Assembly (NCBI GenBank): GCA_002479485.1
Contig: DLNM01000040.1
Coordinates: 30,786 to 94,785 of the forward strand
Source of the DNA: Firmicutes bacterium UBA7510
GTDB taxonomy: Bacteria > Bacillota > Clostridia > Tissierellales > Sedimentibacteraceae
Length of the DNA stretch: 64,000 bases
Reading direction: 5' to 3'
A program made the translations under genes and the position numbers. The stretch's first letter is position 1, and each line of letters starts with the position of its first letter. Shown here one piece after another: positions 54,404 through 62,396 of this stretch. The notes beneath the pieces are model-generated. The model was given only the letters and a program-made list of their open reading frames with translations. It was not told where the DNA came from and did no database searches.

Positions 54404-56332
54404 ATGAAGAAAATTTTAGTGTTATTGCTTGTTTTAGCATTAGTATTTAATTTCTCGGCTTGTAGCAAACCAGCAGAAACAGGTACAGATGTTAATCAAC
54501 CAAATGACGGAGACAAAACAGATGATGATTCATCTAAAGAACCAGCTAATCAACAAAGAGAAGCTGCTGGTAGTTTAACTTATGGTAGTAATACAGATAT
54601 GAACGGTAATTTCTTTACATCTATGTGGGGAAATAACGCAGCAGATGCTATAATTAAGGATTTAATTCACGGCTATAAAACTGTTGATTATCAAAAAGAA
54701 ACTGGTTCATATGAAATTGATGACACAGTTGTAAAAGAGCTTAAGCAAATTGAAAATGCTGATGGAACTAAAACTTTTGAAATTGAAATCAATAGTGATT
54801 TAGTATATAGTGATGGTTCACCTATTACTGCTAAGGATTATGTATTCTCGGCTTTATTAACATCTCACCCAGAAGTAACTGATATAGGTGCTAATGCTAC
54901 AGATGGTATTGATTATGTAGGATTTGAAGATTATAATACAAGACCAGAAGGCGCAACAGAGGGACAAATTTCAGATGTATTTACTGGTGTAAGATTATTA
55001 GGAGACTACAAATTCTCTTTAACAGTTAAAGCTGAAAATTTACCTTATTTCTATGATTTAACATATGCTCAGGTTAGACCATATCCAATGGCTGTTATAG
55101 CTCCAAATGCTGATATAGTTGATGAAGGCAATGGCGCTAAAATAACTGGAGAATTCACTTCTGAGATTTTAGATCAAACTATAAACAATGCTGAAACAGG
55201 ATATCGTTTCTATCCAAAAGTTACAGCAGGTGCTTATATGTTAGATAGCTTTGATGTATCTACTAAAATAGCTGTATTAAAGTTCAATCCTAATTACAAA
55301 GGTGATTATAACGGACAAAAACCTCAAGTAGCTCAACTTATATTCAAAAAAATTAACTCTGCAACTCAAATTGATGAGTTAGTTGCTGGTACAGTTGATA
55401 TGTTAGCTGCTAGTGGTGGTAAAGATTTAATACTTCCAGGTTTAGATGCAGTTGACGCAGGAAAAGCTTCTGTAACTACATTCCCAAGATGTGGATATGG
55501 TAAAATAGTATTCGTATGTGATATAGGACCTACTCAATTTGTTAAAGTTCGTCAAGCAATAGCTCACTGCTTAGATGTTCCTGAATTTGCTAGACAATAC
55601 TCAGGCGGATATGCATCAGTTGTATATGGAGCATATGGTGTTGCACAATGGATGTATCAAGAAAATGCAGCTACAATAGAAAAAGAGTTTAACAAATACG
55701 CTCTTGACTTAGGAAGAGCAGAAGAGCTTTTAATAGAAGATGGTTGGACTTTAAATGCTAATGGTGGAGAATTCGTTAAAGGTACAGATACTTTACGTCA
55801 CAAAATGGTTGACGGAAAACTTATGCCTTTAGTAATCAAACACTTAGCTTCATCTCAAAACCCAGTATCTGATTTATTATCAGGTATGTTACCTGCTAAC
55901 ATGGAAGCTGTAGGTATGAAATATGAGCAAACTGTAGTTGAGTTCCCAGTAGTTCTTGATAATGTGTATGGTAATGTTCCAGAGAGAGTATATAATATGA
56001 TGAACATGGCTACAGGTTATTACCCAGCATTTGACCCATACTATACTTATCATACAGATGAACAATTTATGGGAAATCCTAACAGTAACTACTTAAGAGA
56101 TGAGCAATTAATGAATCTTGCTAAAGATTTAAGACAAACTCCAAGTGATGATAGAGAAGGATATGCTAAAAAATGGTTAGAATTCCAAAGAAGATGGAAT
56201 GAATTGATTCCAGATCTACCATTATATTCTGATGAATATCATGCATTCTTCTCAACAAAGGTTAAGAATTTTGAGATTGATCCATTCTGGACATTCCAAT
56301 ATGCTATATTGTATGCTTATATAGAAGAATAA
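54404..56332 (+). CDS. Solute-binding lipoprotein of ABC importer 2 (SBP family 5)
   Basis: A 642-residue receptor lipoprotein, longer than the 524-residue one of importer 1. The signal segment ends in FSAC (Cys20), followed by an acidic Asp/Asn-rich linker. Family 5 features include SDGSPITAKDYVFSALLTSH near 125-145 and the C-terminal lobe. The larger size suggests extra loops, perhaps for a large ligand or for contact with the inserted propeller of the permease; this is inference. ATG at 54404 follows AGGAGGGAGTTTTATA. A stem-loop separates it from the permease genes. Confidence 0.92.
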   Translation: MKKILVLLLVLALVFNFSACSKPAETGTDVNQPNDGDKTDDDSSKEPANQQREAAGSLTYGSNTDMNGNFFTSMWGNNAADAIIKDLIHGYKTVDYQKETGSYEIDDTVVKELKQIENADGTKTFEIEINSDLVYSDGSPITAKDYVFSALLTSHPEVTDIGANATDGIDYVGFEDYNTRPEGATEGQISDVFTGVRLLGDYKFSLTVKAENLPYFYDLTYAQVRPYPMAVIAPNADIVDEGNGAKITGEFTSEILDQTINNAETGYRFYPKVTAGAYMLDSFDVSTKIAVLKFNPNYKGDYNGQKPQVAQLIFKKINSATQIDELVAGTVDMLAASGGKDLILPGLDAVDAGKASVTTFPRCGYGKIVFVCDIGPTQFVKVRQAIAHCLDVPEFARQYSGGYASVVYGAYGVAQWMYQENAATIEKEFNKYALDLGRAEELLIEDGWTLNANGGEFVKGTDTLRHKMVDGKLMPLVIKHLASSQNPVSDLLSGMLPANMEAVGMKYEQTVVEFPVVLDNVYGNVPERVYNMMNMATGYYPAFDPYYTYHTDEQFMGNPNSNYLRDEQLMNLAKDLRQTPSDDREGYAKKWLEFQRRWNELIPDLPLYSDEYHAFFSTKVKNFEIDPFWTFQYAILYAYIEE

Positions 56333-56363
56333 TAGTTTAAGTTTAAGTAAGTCTGTAACATTT

Positions 56364-56414
56364 AAGGTGATGCAGGACATCAGGTTAGCCTGTGGACTGC
56401 TATCACCTTTTTTT
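56364..56414 (+). terminator. Internal stem-loop after the importer 2 binding-protein gene
   Basis: AAGGTGATGCAG (56364-56375) pairs with CTGC-T-ATCACCTT (56397-56409), with an inner CAGG/CCTG stem and a T tract. It is probably a partial terminator that lowers permease and ATPase expression. Confidence 0.8.
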
Positions 56415-56434
56415 AACAAATGAGGGAGGTTTAT

Positions 56435-57418
56435 ATGTTAAGATATATATTAAAAAGACTAATGTACTTAGTTTTTGTTTTCTTTATATTGTCAATAATC
56501 ATGTTTGGCATATTCAAAATGGTTCCTGGTGACCCAGCTAAAATGATGATTGATCCTGAATTAGCATCAAAGGATCCTGCTAGATACCAAGCTGCCTATG
56601 AACAAGCACAAAAAGAATTAGGATTAGACAAGCCAGTGTATGTTCAATATGCTAAATGGATTACTAAAATGTTAACAGGTGATTTTGGTTATTCATCTCA
56701 GTATCGTATGCCAGTTGTAAATGTAATAAAGGCACCTATGGTAGCTACAGTTAAAATGAATATTATAAACTTGATATTAGTTTTTGCTATTACTATACCA
56801 CTTGGTATAACTACAGCAGTAAGAAAAAATTCAATTTATGATAACATGGTACAAATAGTTACAGTTGTAGGTGTAAGTTTACCTATGTTCATTATTGCGT
56901 TAATAGGTATTTATTTCTTCTGTGTAAAAATACCTTTCTTCCCAATAAGTGGCATGAGTACGCCTGGTGCTAACTATACTGGATTTGCAAAAGTTTTGGA
57001 TGAATTAAAACACATGGCATTACCAGTTATAGTTATGACATTAGCCTCTTTAGCAAGTATAACAAGATATGTTAGAGGTGCTATGATTGAAGTATTAAGA
57101 ATGGATTTTATTAGAACAGCAAGAGCAAAGGGCTTAAGAGAAAAGGTTGTTATCTATTCTCATGCATTTAGAAATGCTCTTATACCTGTAGTTACTGTTT
57201 TAACATGGTGGTTTGTTGGTATATTTGGTGGTTCTATAGTTATTGAAGGTACCTTTTTATACAACGGTATGGGACAAGTTATGATTACTTCTCTTAGACA
57301 GCTAGATTTTGGCGTTGTATTAACTATGAACATGTTCTACGTTTTACTAAGCCTTGTGGGTAATTTAGTCATGGACTTAAGCTATATGTTAGTTGACCCA
57401 CGTGTAAAATTGTCATAG
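56435..57418 (+). CDS. ABC importer 2 permease, DppB/OppB type
   Basis: A 327-residue six-helix permease of normal length. It opens with YILKRLMYLVFVFFILSIIM, followed by FKMVPGDPAKMM. The EAA loop (RTARAKGLREKVVIYSHAFRN near 225-245) and the C-terminal YMLVDPRVKLS are standard. GAGGGAGGTTTAT sets the start. No insertion is seen, in contrast to its DppC partner. Confidence 0.95.
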   Translation: MLRYILKRLMYLVFVFFILSIIMFGIFKMVPGDPAKMMIDPELASKDPARYQAAYEQAQKELGLDKPVYVQYAKWITKMLTGDFGYSSQYRMPVVNVIKAPMVATVKMNIINLILVFAITIPLGITTAVRKNSIYDNMVQIVTVVGVSLPMFIIALIGIYFFCVKIPFFPISGMSTPGANYTGFAKVLDELKHMALPVIVMTLASLASITRYVRGAMIEVLRMDFIRTARAKGLREKVVIYSHAFRNALIPVVTVLTWWFVGIFGGSIVIEGTFLYNGMGQVMITSLRQLDFGVVLTMNMFYVLLSLVGNLVMDLSYMLVDPRVKLS

Positions 57419-57433
57419 GGAGGATACTTGTAA

Positions 57434-59290
57434 ATGGATAATAAAATTAATAAAGGAAAAAAGAAAAACAGTCTTTTTAAAATGATTTCAAACGTATTTA
57501 AAGGAATGTTTTTTGGAAATAATAAGGTCGAACTTTCTGTTCTGGAAGAAGAACAAATGCAAAGCCCTCTAAAAACTATAATAAGAAACTTTTTAGATAA
57601 TAAGGTTTCTTTAGTTGCTTTAGTTGTATTTGTAGCAATATTTATATCATCTTTTACTTTATCTGTTGTTATTCCTCTTGATAAAACTTTTCAAGATACA
57701 ACACAACAAGATATTTCGCCTGGATTTAATTTAATGAGTTTACCAAAAGAATTAAATGGTAACGTTAAGGAAATTAGTGTAGGTTCAACATTTGGGGTAG
57801 GAATAGATAATAATGGAAAAATGTATACATGGGGTAAAATGGACAGCAAATTAACAGCTAAATTAAAAGAAAACCCTATAAGCCAATATAAATTCAAAAC
57901 AGCCTCTGCTGGACTTAACCATATAATAGCTGTAACAGAAGATGGACAAACTATTACATGGGCTCCAAATAGATTTAAATTGGATACAATACCAACTATG
58001 CTTGCAAGTGAAAAAAATGTTAAGCAGGTTGAAGCAGGATATCAATTCTCAGTAGTTGTAACAGAAGAAGGATATATGTATATATGGGGTAATACTAACT
58101 TTTTAGGTTCTCTATATCAAGAAACTATACCTGAAGATGTTCAAGGAAATGTAGATAAAGTTGAAGTTAGTACAGATAACGTTATAGCATTATTAAAAGA
58201 CGGAACAGTTAGAGTTATGGGAGCTGAAAGCCCTGCATATAAAAATGTTCCTGATTTATCAAATGTAATTGATATTGCTTCAACTGATAACGTAATGGTT
58301 GCTTTAACTTCTGATGGTAAAATCCATGCTTGGGGTAATCCAATGTATAACTTAATGGATGTTCCACAAGATTTACCTAGCGATTTAGTTAGCGTATCAG
58401 GTGGACGTTCGCACTTTACAACAACTGATTCATCAGGTAAGGTTTACACTTGGGGTAGAAATAACTACAAACAGTTAGAAGTGCCTTCAAATATTGAAAG
58501 TGGAAAAACAAAAATAGAAAAAGTATATTCTGGATATTTCCAAAACTATGCTGTTGATGCAAATGGTAAAGTAACAACATGGGGATTAAAAGGATACCTA
58601 ATGGGTTCAGATGGATATGGTAGAGATGTTTTCACAAGATTGATAACAGGTGGTAGACTTACTCTTACTGTAGGTGCTGTTGCAGTATCTATTCAAGTTA
58701 TTCTAGGAGTTATAGTTGGAGGTTTTGCAGGTTTTTATGGTGGCAAGGTGGACAACATACTAATGAGATTTGCAGAAATAGTAGGAGCTATACCTTTCTT
58801 ACCACTTGCAATGACATTATCTGTTGTTATAGGAAATAGATTAACAGAAACTCAAAGAGTTTACTTGATTATGTTCATACTAGGTATACTAGGATGGAGT
58901 GGTTTAGCACGTCTTGTTAGAGGACAAATCTTGGCTGAAAGAGAAAAAGAATTTGTTCTTGCTGCTAAAGCTACTGGTATAAAAGAAAGAGTCATAATAT
59001 TTAGACATATAATACCAAATGTTATTACAGTAGTTATTGTAAATGCTACTTTAGCATATGCTACTTCCTTGTTGACAGAGTCCTCACTTTCATATTTAGG
59101 CTTTGGTGTTGTTGAGCCAAACCCAACTTGGGGTAATATGCTTACAGGTTCTCAGTCGTCAAATACTATAGCAAATTATTGGTGGAGATGGGTATTCCCA
59201 GCACTTGCTCTTTCAATGTGCACTATTAGTATAAACATGATTGGTGATGGATTGCGTGATGCAATAGATCCTAAATCAAATGATCGATAG
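57434..59290 (+). CDS. ABC importer 2 permease (DppC type) with an inserted seven-repeat RCC1 beta-propeller
   Basis: A 618-residue protein, about twice the family length. TM1 (about 57-80) is followed by a short linker, then seven RCC1-like repeats (about 111-385), each ending in a W-G or similar turn: YTWGKM 131, ITWAPN 174, YIWGNT 216, RVMGAE 260, HAWGNP 298, YTWGRN 338, TTWGLK 381. Directly after comes the normal DppC segment MGSDGYGRDVFTRL (390-403), five helices and an EAA loop near 506-529. The propeller therefore lies outside the membrane, facing the binding protein. Frame and motifs are intact. The role may be ligand or surface binding; this is inference. Confidence 0.93.
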   Translation: MDNKINKGKKKNSLFKMISNVFKGMFFGNNKVELSVLEEEQMQSPLKTIIRNFLDNKVSLVALVVFVAIFISSFTLSVVIPLDKTFQDTTQQDISPGFNLMSLPKELNGNVKEISVGSTFGVGIDNNGKMYTWGKMDSKLTAKLKENPISQYKFKTASAGLNHIIAVTEDGQTITWAPNRFKLDTIPTMLASEKNVKQVEAGYQFSVVVTEEGYMYIWGNTNFLGSLYQETIPEDVQGNVDKVEVSTDNVIALLKDGTVRVMGAESPAYKNVPDLSNVIDIASTDNVMVALTSDGKIHAWGNPMYNLMDVPQDLPSDLVSVSGGRSHFTTTDSSGKVYTWGRNNYKQLEVPSNIESGKTKIEKVYSGYFQNYAVDANGKVTTWGLKGYLMGSDGYGRDVFTRLITGGRLTLTVGAVAVSIQVILGVIVGGFAGFYGGKVDNILMRFAEIVGAIPFLPLAMTLSVVIGNRLTETQRVYLIMFILGILGWSGLARLVRGQILAEREKEFVLAAKATGIKERVIIFRHIIPNVITVVIVNATLAYATSLLTESSLSYLGFGVVEPNPTWGNMLTGSQSSNTIANYWWRWVFPALALSMCTISINMIGDGLRDAIDPKSNDR

Positions 59291-59304
59291 GAGGATTTAT
59301 AGAG

Positions 59305-60297
59305 ATGGCATTATTAGAGATAAAAGATTTACACACATTTTTTGAGACAAAAAGAGGTATCGTAAAAGCTGTTAATGGAGTTTCTTATTCTGTTGAAGCA
59401 GGTAAAACTCTTGGAATAGTTGGAGAGAGCGGTAGCGGAAAAAGCGTTGCTGCTATGAGTATACTAAAATTATTAGATGGTAACGGATTTATAAAAAGTG
59501 GTAGTATTAAATTTAATGATAGAGAATTAACTACATTAACAAGAGAAGAAATGTATAAGGTTCGTGGTAATGATATATCAGTTATATTCCAAGAACCAAT
59601 GACAAGCTTAAACCCAATATTTACAGTGGAAAAACAAATTGGAGAGTCATTTATGATTCACCAAGGAATGAAGAAAAATGAAGCATATGCAAAGGCAATA
59701 AATATGCTTAAGGATGTTAAAATTCCTAACCCTGAAAATGTTGCTAAGCAATATCCTCACCAATTGTCAGGTGGTATGAGACAAAGAGTTATGATAGCAA
59801 TGGCACTTGCTTGTAAGCCAAATCTTTTAATAGCAGATGAGCCTACAACTGCACTAGATGTAACTATTCAAGCTCAGATATTAAAGTTAATGAATGATTT
59901 GAAAAAGGAAAAGGGTACTTCAATACTATTTATAACACATGATTTGGGTGTTATCAATCAAATGGCTGATGATGTTGCAGTTATGTATTGTGGACAGGTT
60001 GTTGAAATGGCACCCGTTAGAACTATATTTGGTAAGAATTCTTTTTCTCACCCTTATACAGAAGGTCTTATGAAATCAATACCAAGACTTAATACTGAAA
60101 AAACTGATAGACTTGAGGCTATAGTTGGTTCTGTACCGCATCCTCTTGATTTACCAAAGGGATGTAAATTTGCTCCTCGTTGTCAATATGCAACAAAGAA
60201 ATGTGAAAATGAGGAACCTACATTAGAAAAGGTAGAGAACAATCATTCAATTAGATGCTTCTATCCTAATAAGGAGGAGAGACAAAATGAACGATAA
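59305..60297 (+). CDS. ABC importer 2 ATP-binding protein, DppD type
   Basis: A 330-residue ATPase of normal length. Walker A GESGSGKSV is near 37, Q-loop VIFQEPMTSLNP near 93, signature LSGGMRQR near 154, Walker B LLIADEPTTALD near 173 and the C-terminal GCKFAPRC...C extension near 290. AGGAGGATTTATAG precedes the ATG. The next gene overlaps its end by 11 bp. Confidence 0.96.
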   Translation: MALLEIKDLHTFFETKRGIVKAVNGVSYSVEAGKTLGIVGESGSGKSVAAMSILKLLDGNGFIKSGSIKFNDRELTTLTREEMYKVRGNDISVIFQEPMTSLNPIFTVEKQIGESFMIHQGMKKNEAYAKAINMLKDVKIPNPENVAKQYPHQLSGGMRQRVMIAMALACKPNLLIADEPTTALDVTIQAQILKLMNDLKKEKGTSILFITHDLGVINQMADDVAVMYCGQVVEMAPVRTIFGKNSFSHPYTEGLMKSIPRLNTEKTDRLEAIVGSVPHPLDLPKGCKFAPRCQYATKKCENEEPTLEKVENNHSIRCFYPNKEERQNER

Positions 60298-61738
60298 AAA
60301 AGTGCTTATAAGTGTTAGTGAGATGAAAAAACACTTTCCTATAAAGAAAACTAAGCTTTTTCAAAAAGAAAAATTAAGTGTTAAAGCAAATGATGGTATT
60401 ACTCTTGATATTTTTGAGGGTGAAACTGTTGGTCTAGTTGGTGAGAGTGGATGTGGAAAATCAACATTTGGTCGTGTTCTACTACAATTATACCCACAAA
60501 CAGCTGGAAGAACTATGTATTATGGTAGAACTATTGAAGAATTTAATCCAAAATATATAGAAGATATACTTAAAAACATTAAGCAAGATATATCTTCATA
60601 TCATAAGTTAGAAGAAGAAAGAGTTAAGCTTCAAGCTGAAAATGATAAGAACCCAAATGATTATACATTAATGGCTAATCTTCAAGAGGCAACTAAGAAA
60701 TCTACTGAACTACTTTATGATATAACAAATATAATTGGTGGATTTATAATAGCTAAAGACATAGATAAAATTGCTGATTTATTTTTAAAAGAGTATAGCG
60801 CTAAATTAGAAGCGTACAGATTAAATAAAGCAGCAGAAATTTCTAATAAGCAAGAAGATAAGAAAAATAAAGAGCAAGCTGCAGCAGCTAAGTTAAAAGA
60901 AGCTGAAGAATATAGAGCCAAAATAAATAAGGCTAAAGAAAGCTATAACGGTAATGCTGAGTTTGAAAAATATGAAGCAAATCTAGATAACGGAATAAAT
61001 CTTGCTAAGCTTGATTACTCAGAAATGAGATTGTTAAGAAGAGATTTACAAATAGTATTCCAAGACCCATATTCATCATTAAATCCACGTATGACAGTTG
61101 GACAAATAATAGGTGAAGGCTTACTTGCACACGGATTCTTTAAGAAAAATGATGCTGAAATGCAAGACTATGTAATGAAAATCATGGAGGATTGTGGACT
61201 TTCAGGATATATGCTTCACCGTTATCCTCACCAATTCTCGGGTGGTCAAAGACAAAGAATAGGTATTGCAAGAGCTCTTGCTCTTAAACCAAAATTTGTA
61301 GTATGCGACGAAGCTGTTAGTGCTCTTGACGTTTCTATTCAGTCACAAGTTATTAACTTGCTTTTGGATCTTAAAGAAAAAGAAGATTTAACGTATCTAT
61401 TTATATCACACGATTTAAGTGTTGTTAAATATATAAGTGATCGTATTGGTGTTATGTACCTTGGTAACTTAGTTGAATTATGTAATTCAGAAGAGATGTT
61501 TAAAAATCCTTTACATCCTTACACTGAAGCATTAATGTCTGCTATACCTACAACTGAAGAAGAACAAACAGAAGCTATTCTTCTAGAAGGCGATATACCA
61601 AGTCCTATAAGACCACCAAAGGGATGTAAATTCCACACAAGATGTCCAAAATGTATGGATATTTGTAAACAAGTTATTCCTGAGTTCATAGAATATGAAA
61701 AAGACCATTTTGTTGCATGTCACTTAAGAAAGAAGTAA
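60287..61738 (+). CDS. ABC importer 2 ATP-binding protein (DppF type) with a helical insertion
   Basis: A 483-residue ATPase, about 150 residues longer than usual. Walker A GESGCGKST is at 52-60, but the Q-loop VFQDPYSSLNPR begins only at about 257. Between them, about residues 83-243, is a Lys/Glu/Ala-rich, probably coiled-coil segment (KLEEERVKLQAEN near 107; KKNKEQAAAAKLKEAEEYRA near 192-211). Signature FSGGQRQR, Walker B FVVCDEAVSALD and the C-terminal GCKFHTRC...C tail are intact. The insertion lies on the cytosolic face. It could regulate ATPase activity or bind a partner; that is inference. Confidence 0.92.
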   Translation: MNDKKVLISVSEMKKHFPIKKTKLFQKEKLSVKANDGITLDIFEGETVGLVGESGCGKSTFGRVLLQLYPQTAGRTMYYGRTIEEFNPKYIEDILKNIKQDISSYHKLEEERVKLQAENDKNPNDYTLMANLQEATKKSTELLYDITNIIGGFIIAKDIDKIADLFLKEYSAKLEAYRLNKAAEISNKQEDKKNKEQAAAAKLKEAEEYRAKINKAKESYNGNAEFEKYEANLDNGINLAKLDYSEMRLLRRDLQIVFQDPYSSLNPRMTVGQIIGEGLLAHGFFKKNDAEMQDYVMKIMEDCGLSGYMLHRYPHQFSGGQRQRIGIARALALKPKFVVCDEAVSALDVSIQSQVINLLLDLKEKEDLTYLFISHDLSVVKYISDRIGVMYLGNLVELCNSEEMFKNPLHPYTEALMSAIPTTEEEQTEAILLEGDIPSPIRPPKGCKFHTRCPKCMDICKQVIPEFIEYEKDHFVACHLRKK

Positions 61739-61741
61739 CAT

Positions 61742-61933
61742 ATGTTTTTTAAGAAAAAAGTAGATAAAGTTTTAGATGCAAAAAAAATTAATATTGATAA
61801 TGAACAAGAAAAAATAGAGCTAGAAAAAAATGATATGGCTGCACTTTTAATAGCAGGTTTTATAACAATGCTGCCTGCACTATTAATAGTATTGGCTATA
61901 ATTTTAGGAGTAACTTGGTTTTTTCTACGATAG
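61742..61933 (+). CDS. Small single-TM protein at the end of the importer 2 operon
   Basis: A 63-residue protein with a charged, helical N-terminal half (KKKVDKVLDAKK and a Glu/Lys run) and one TM helix (about 33-60) ending in WFFLR. It begins three bases after the DppF stop and precedes the operon terminator, so it is co-transcribed. I do not recognise a family. Its cytosolic helix could contact the charged insertion in DppF, which is speculation. Confidence 0.65.
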   Translation: MFFKKKVDKVLDAKKINIDNEQEKIELEKNDMAALLIAGFITMLPALLIVLAIILGVTWFFLR

Positions 61934-61981
61934 GAGTAATTTAGTTAATAATAAAATACTATACAATATATATAGTTTATG

Positions 61982-62055
61982 ATAAAATTACTATAGCCAA
62001 CATATACAATGTTTTTGTGTTGTATATGTTTAAGGCTATAGTAATTTTATTTTAT
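61982..62055 (+). terminator. Strong terminator of the importer 2 operon
   Basis: AAAATTACTATAGCC (61984-61998) pairs with GGCTATAGTAATTTT (62034-62048), continued by an inner AACATATACAA/TTGTATATGTT stem and a T-rich tail. It accounts for part of the 463-bp gap at 61934-62396. Confidence 0.9.
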
Positions 62056-62115
62056 TACGCTGTTAAGATGTATTTGATTTATAAAGGAGGATTTAAATAA
62101 AATAATAAAATTATA

Positions 62116-62270
62116 GCGCCAGAACTTTAATTTATATGTTAAATTATAGTTGACGAGGACAGAGTAATTCGAAAATTCGGCGGGAACTCTGCGGCAAGCT
62201 TAGTCGATAAAATTTCACCAAATATTTTGGGTGACCAAAAAAACAATATGAAATTTATAAGCAAGATAAA
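62116..62270 (+). ncRNA. glmS ribozyme (glucosamine-6-phosphate-activated)
   Basis: The cleavage site is between A62115 and G62116 (A|GCGCCAGAACT). Conserved core blocks follow: GTTGACGAGGACAGAG, then TCGGCGGGAACTCTGCGGC, and a P3-P4 region with ACCAAATATTTTGGGTGACC. The 3' limit is approximate. Glucosamine-6-phosphate acts as cofactor for self-cleavage and lowers glmS mRNA. Confidence 0.96.
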
Positions 62271-62315
62271 TACTCTTAAAACCTAATTAAATAAAATTAT
62301 AATATTCAAGAAAAG

Positions 62316-62363
62316 CTGCATATAAACATATGTTGTTTAAAGTTGCATATGTTTTATATGTAG
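62316..62363 (+). other. Hairpin between the glmS ribozyme and its coding region
   Basis: CTGCATATAAACATATG (62316-62332) pairs almost perfectly with CATATGTTTTATATGTAG (62346-62363). It lies about 20 bases before the ribosome site and is not part of the ribozyme core. The downstream T/A-rich run could make it a weak attenuator. Confidence 0.5.
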
Positions 62364-62396
62364 TTTAATTAAATTTTATTTAAAGGAGATTAAAGA

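Noticed and set aside
57434..59290. Misassembly or gene fusion error creating the RCC1-permease chimera
   Set aside because: One uninterrupted frame, uniform composition, junctions at the expected domain edges and a matching operon context make an artefact unlikely, though only read data can exclude it.
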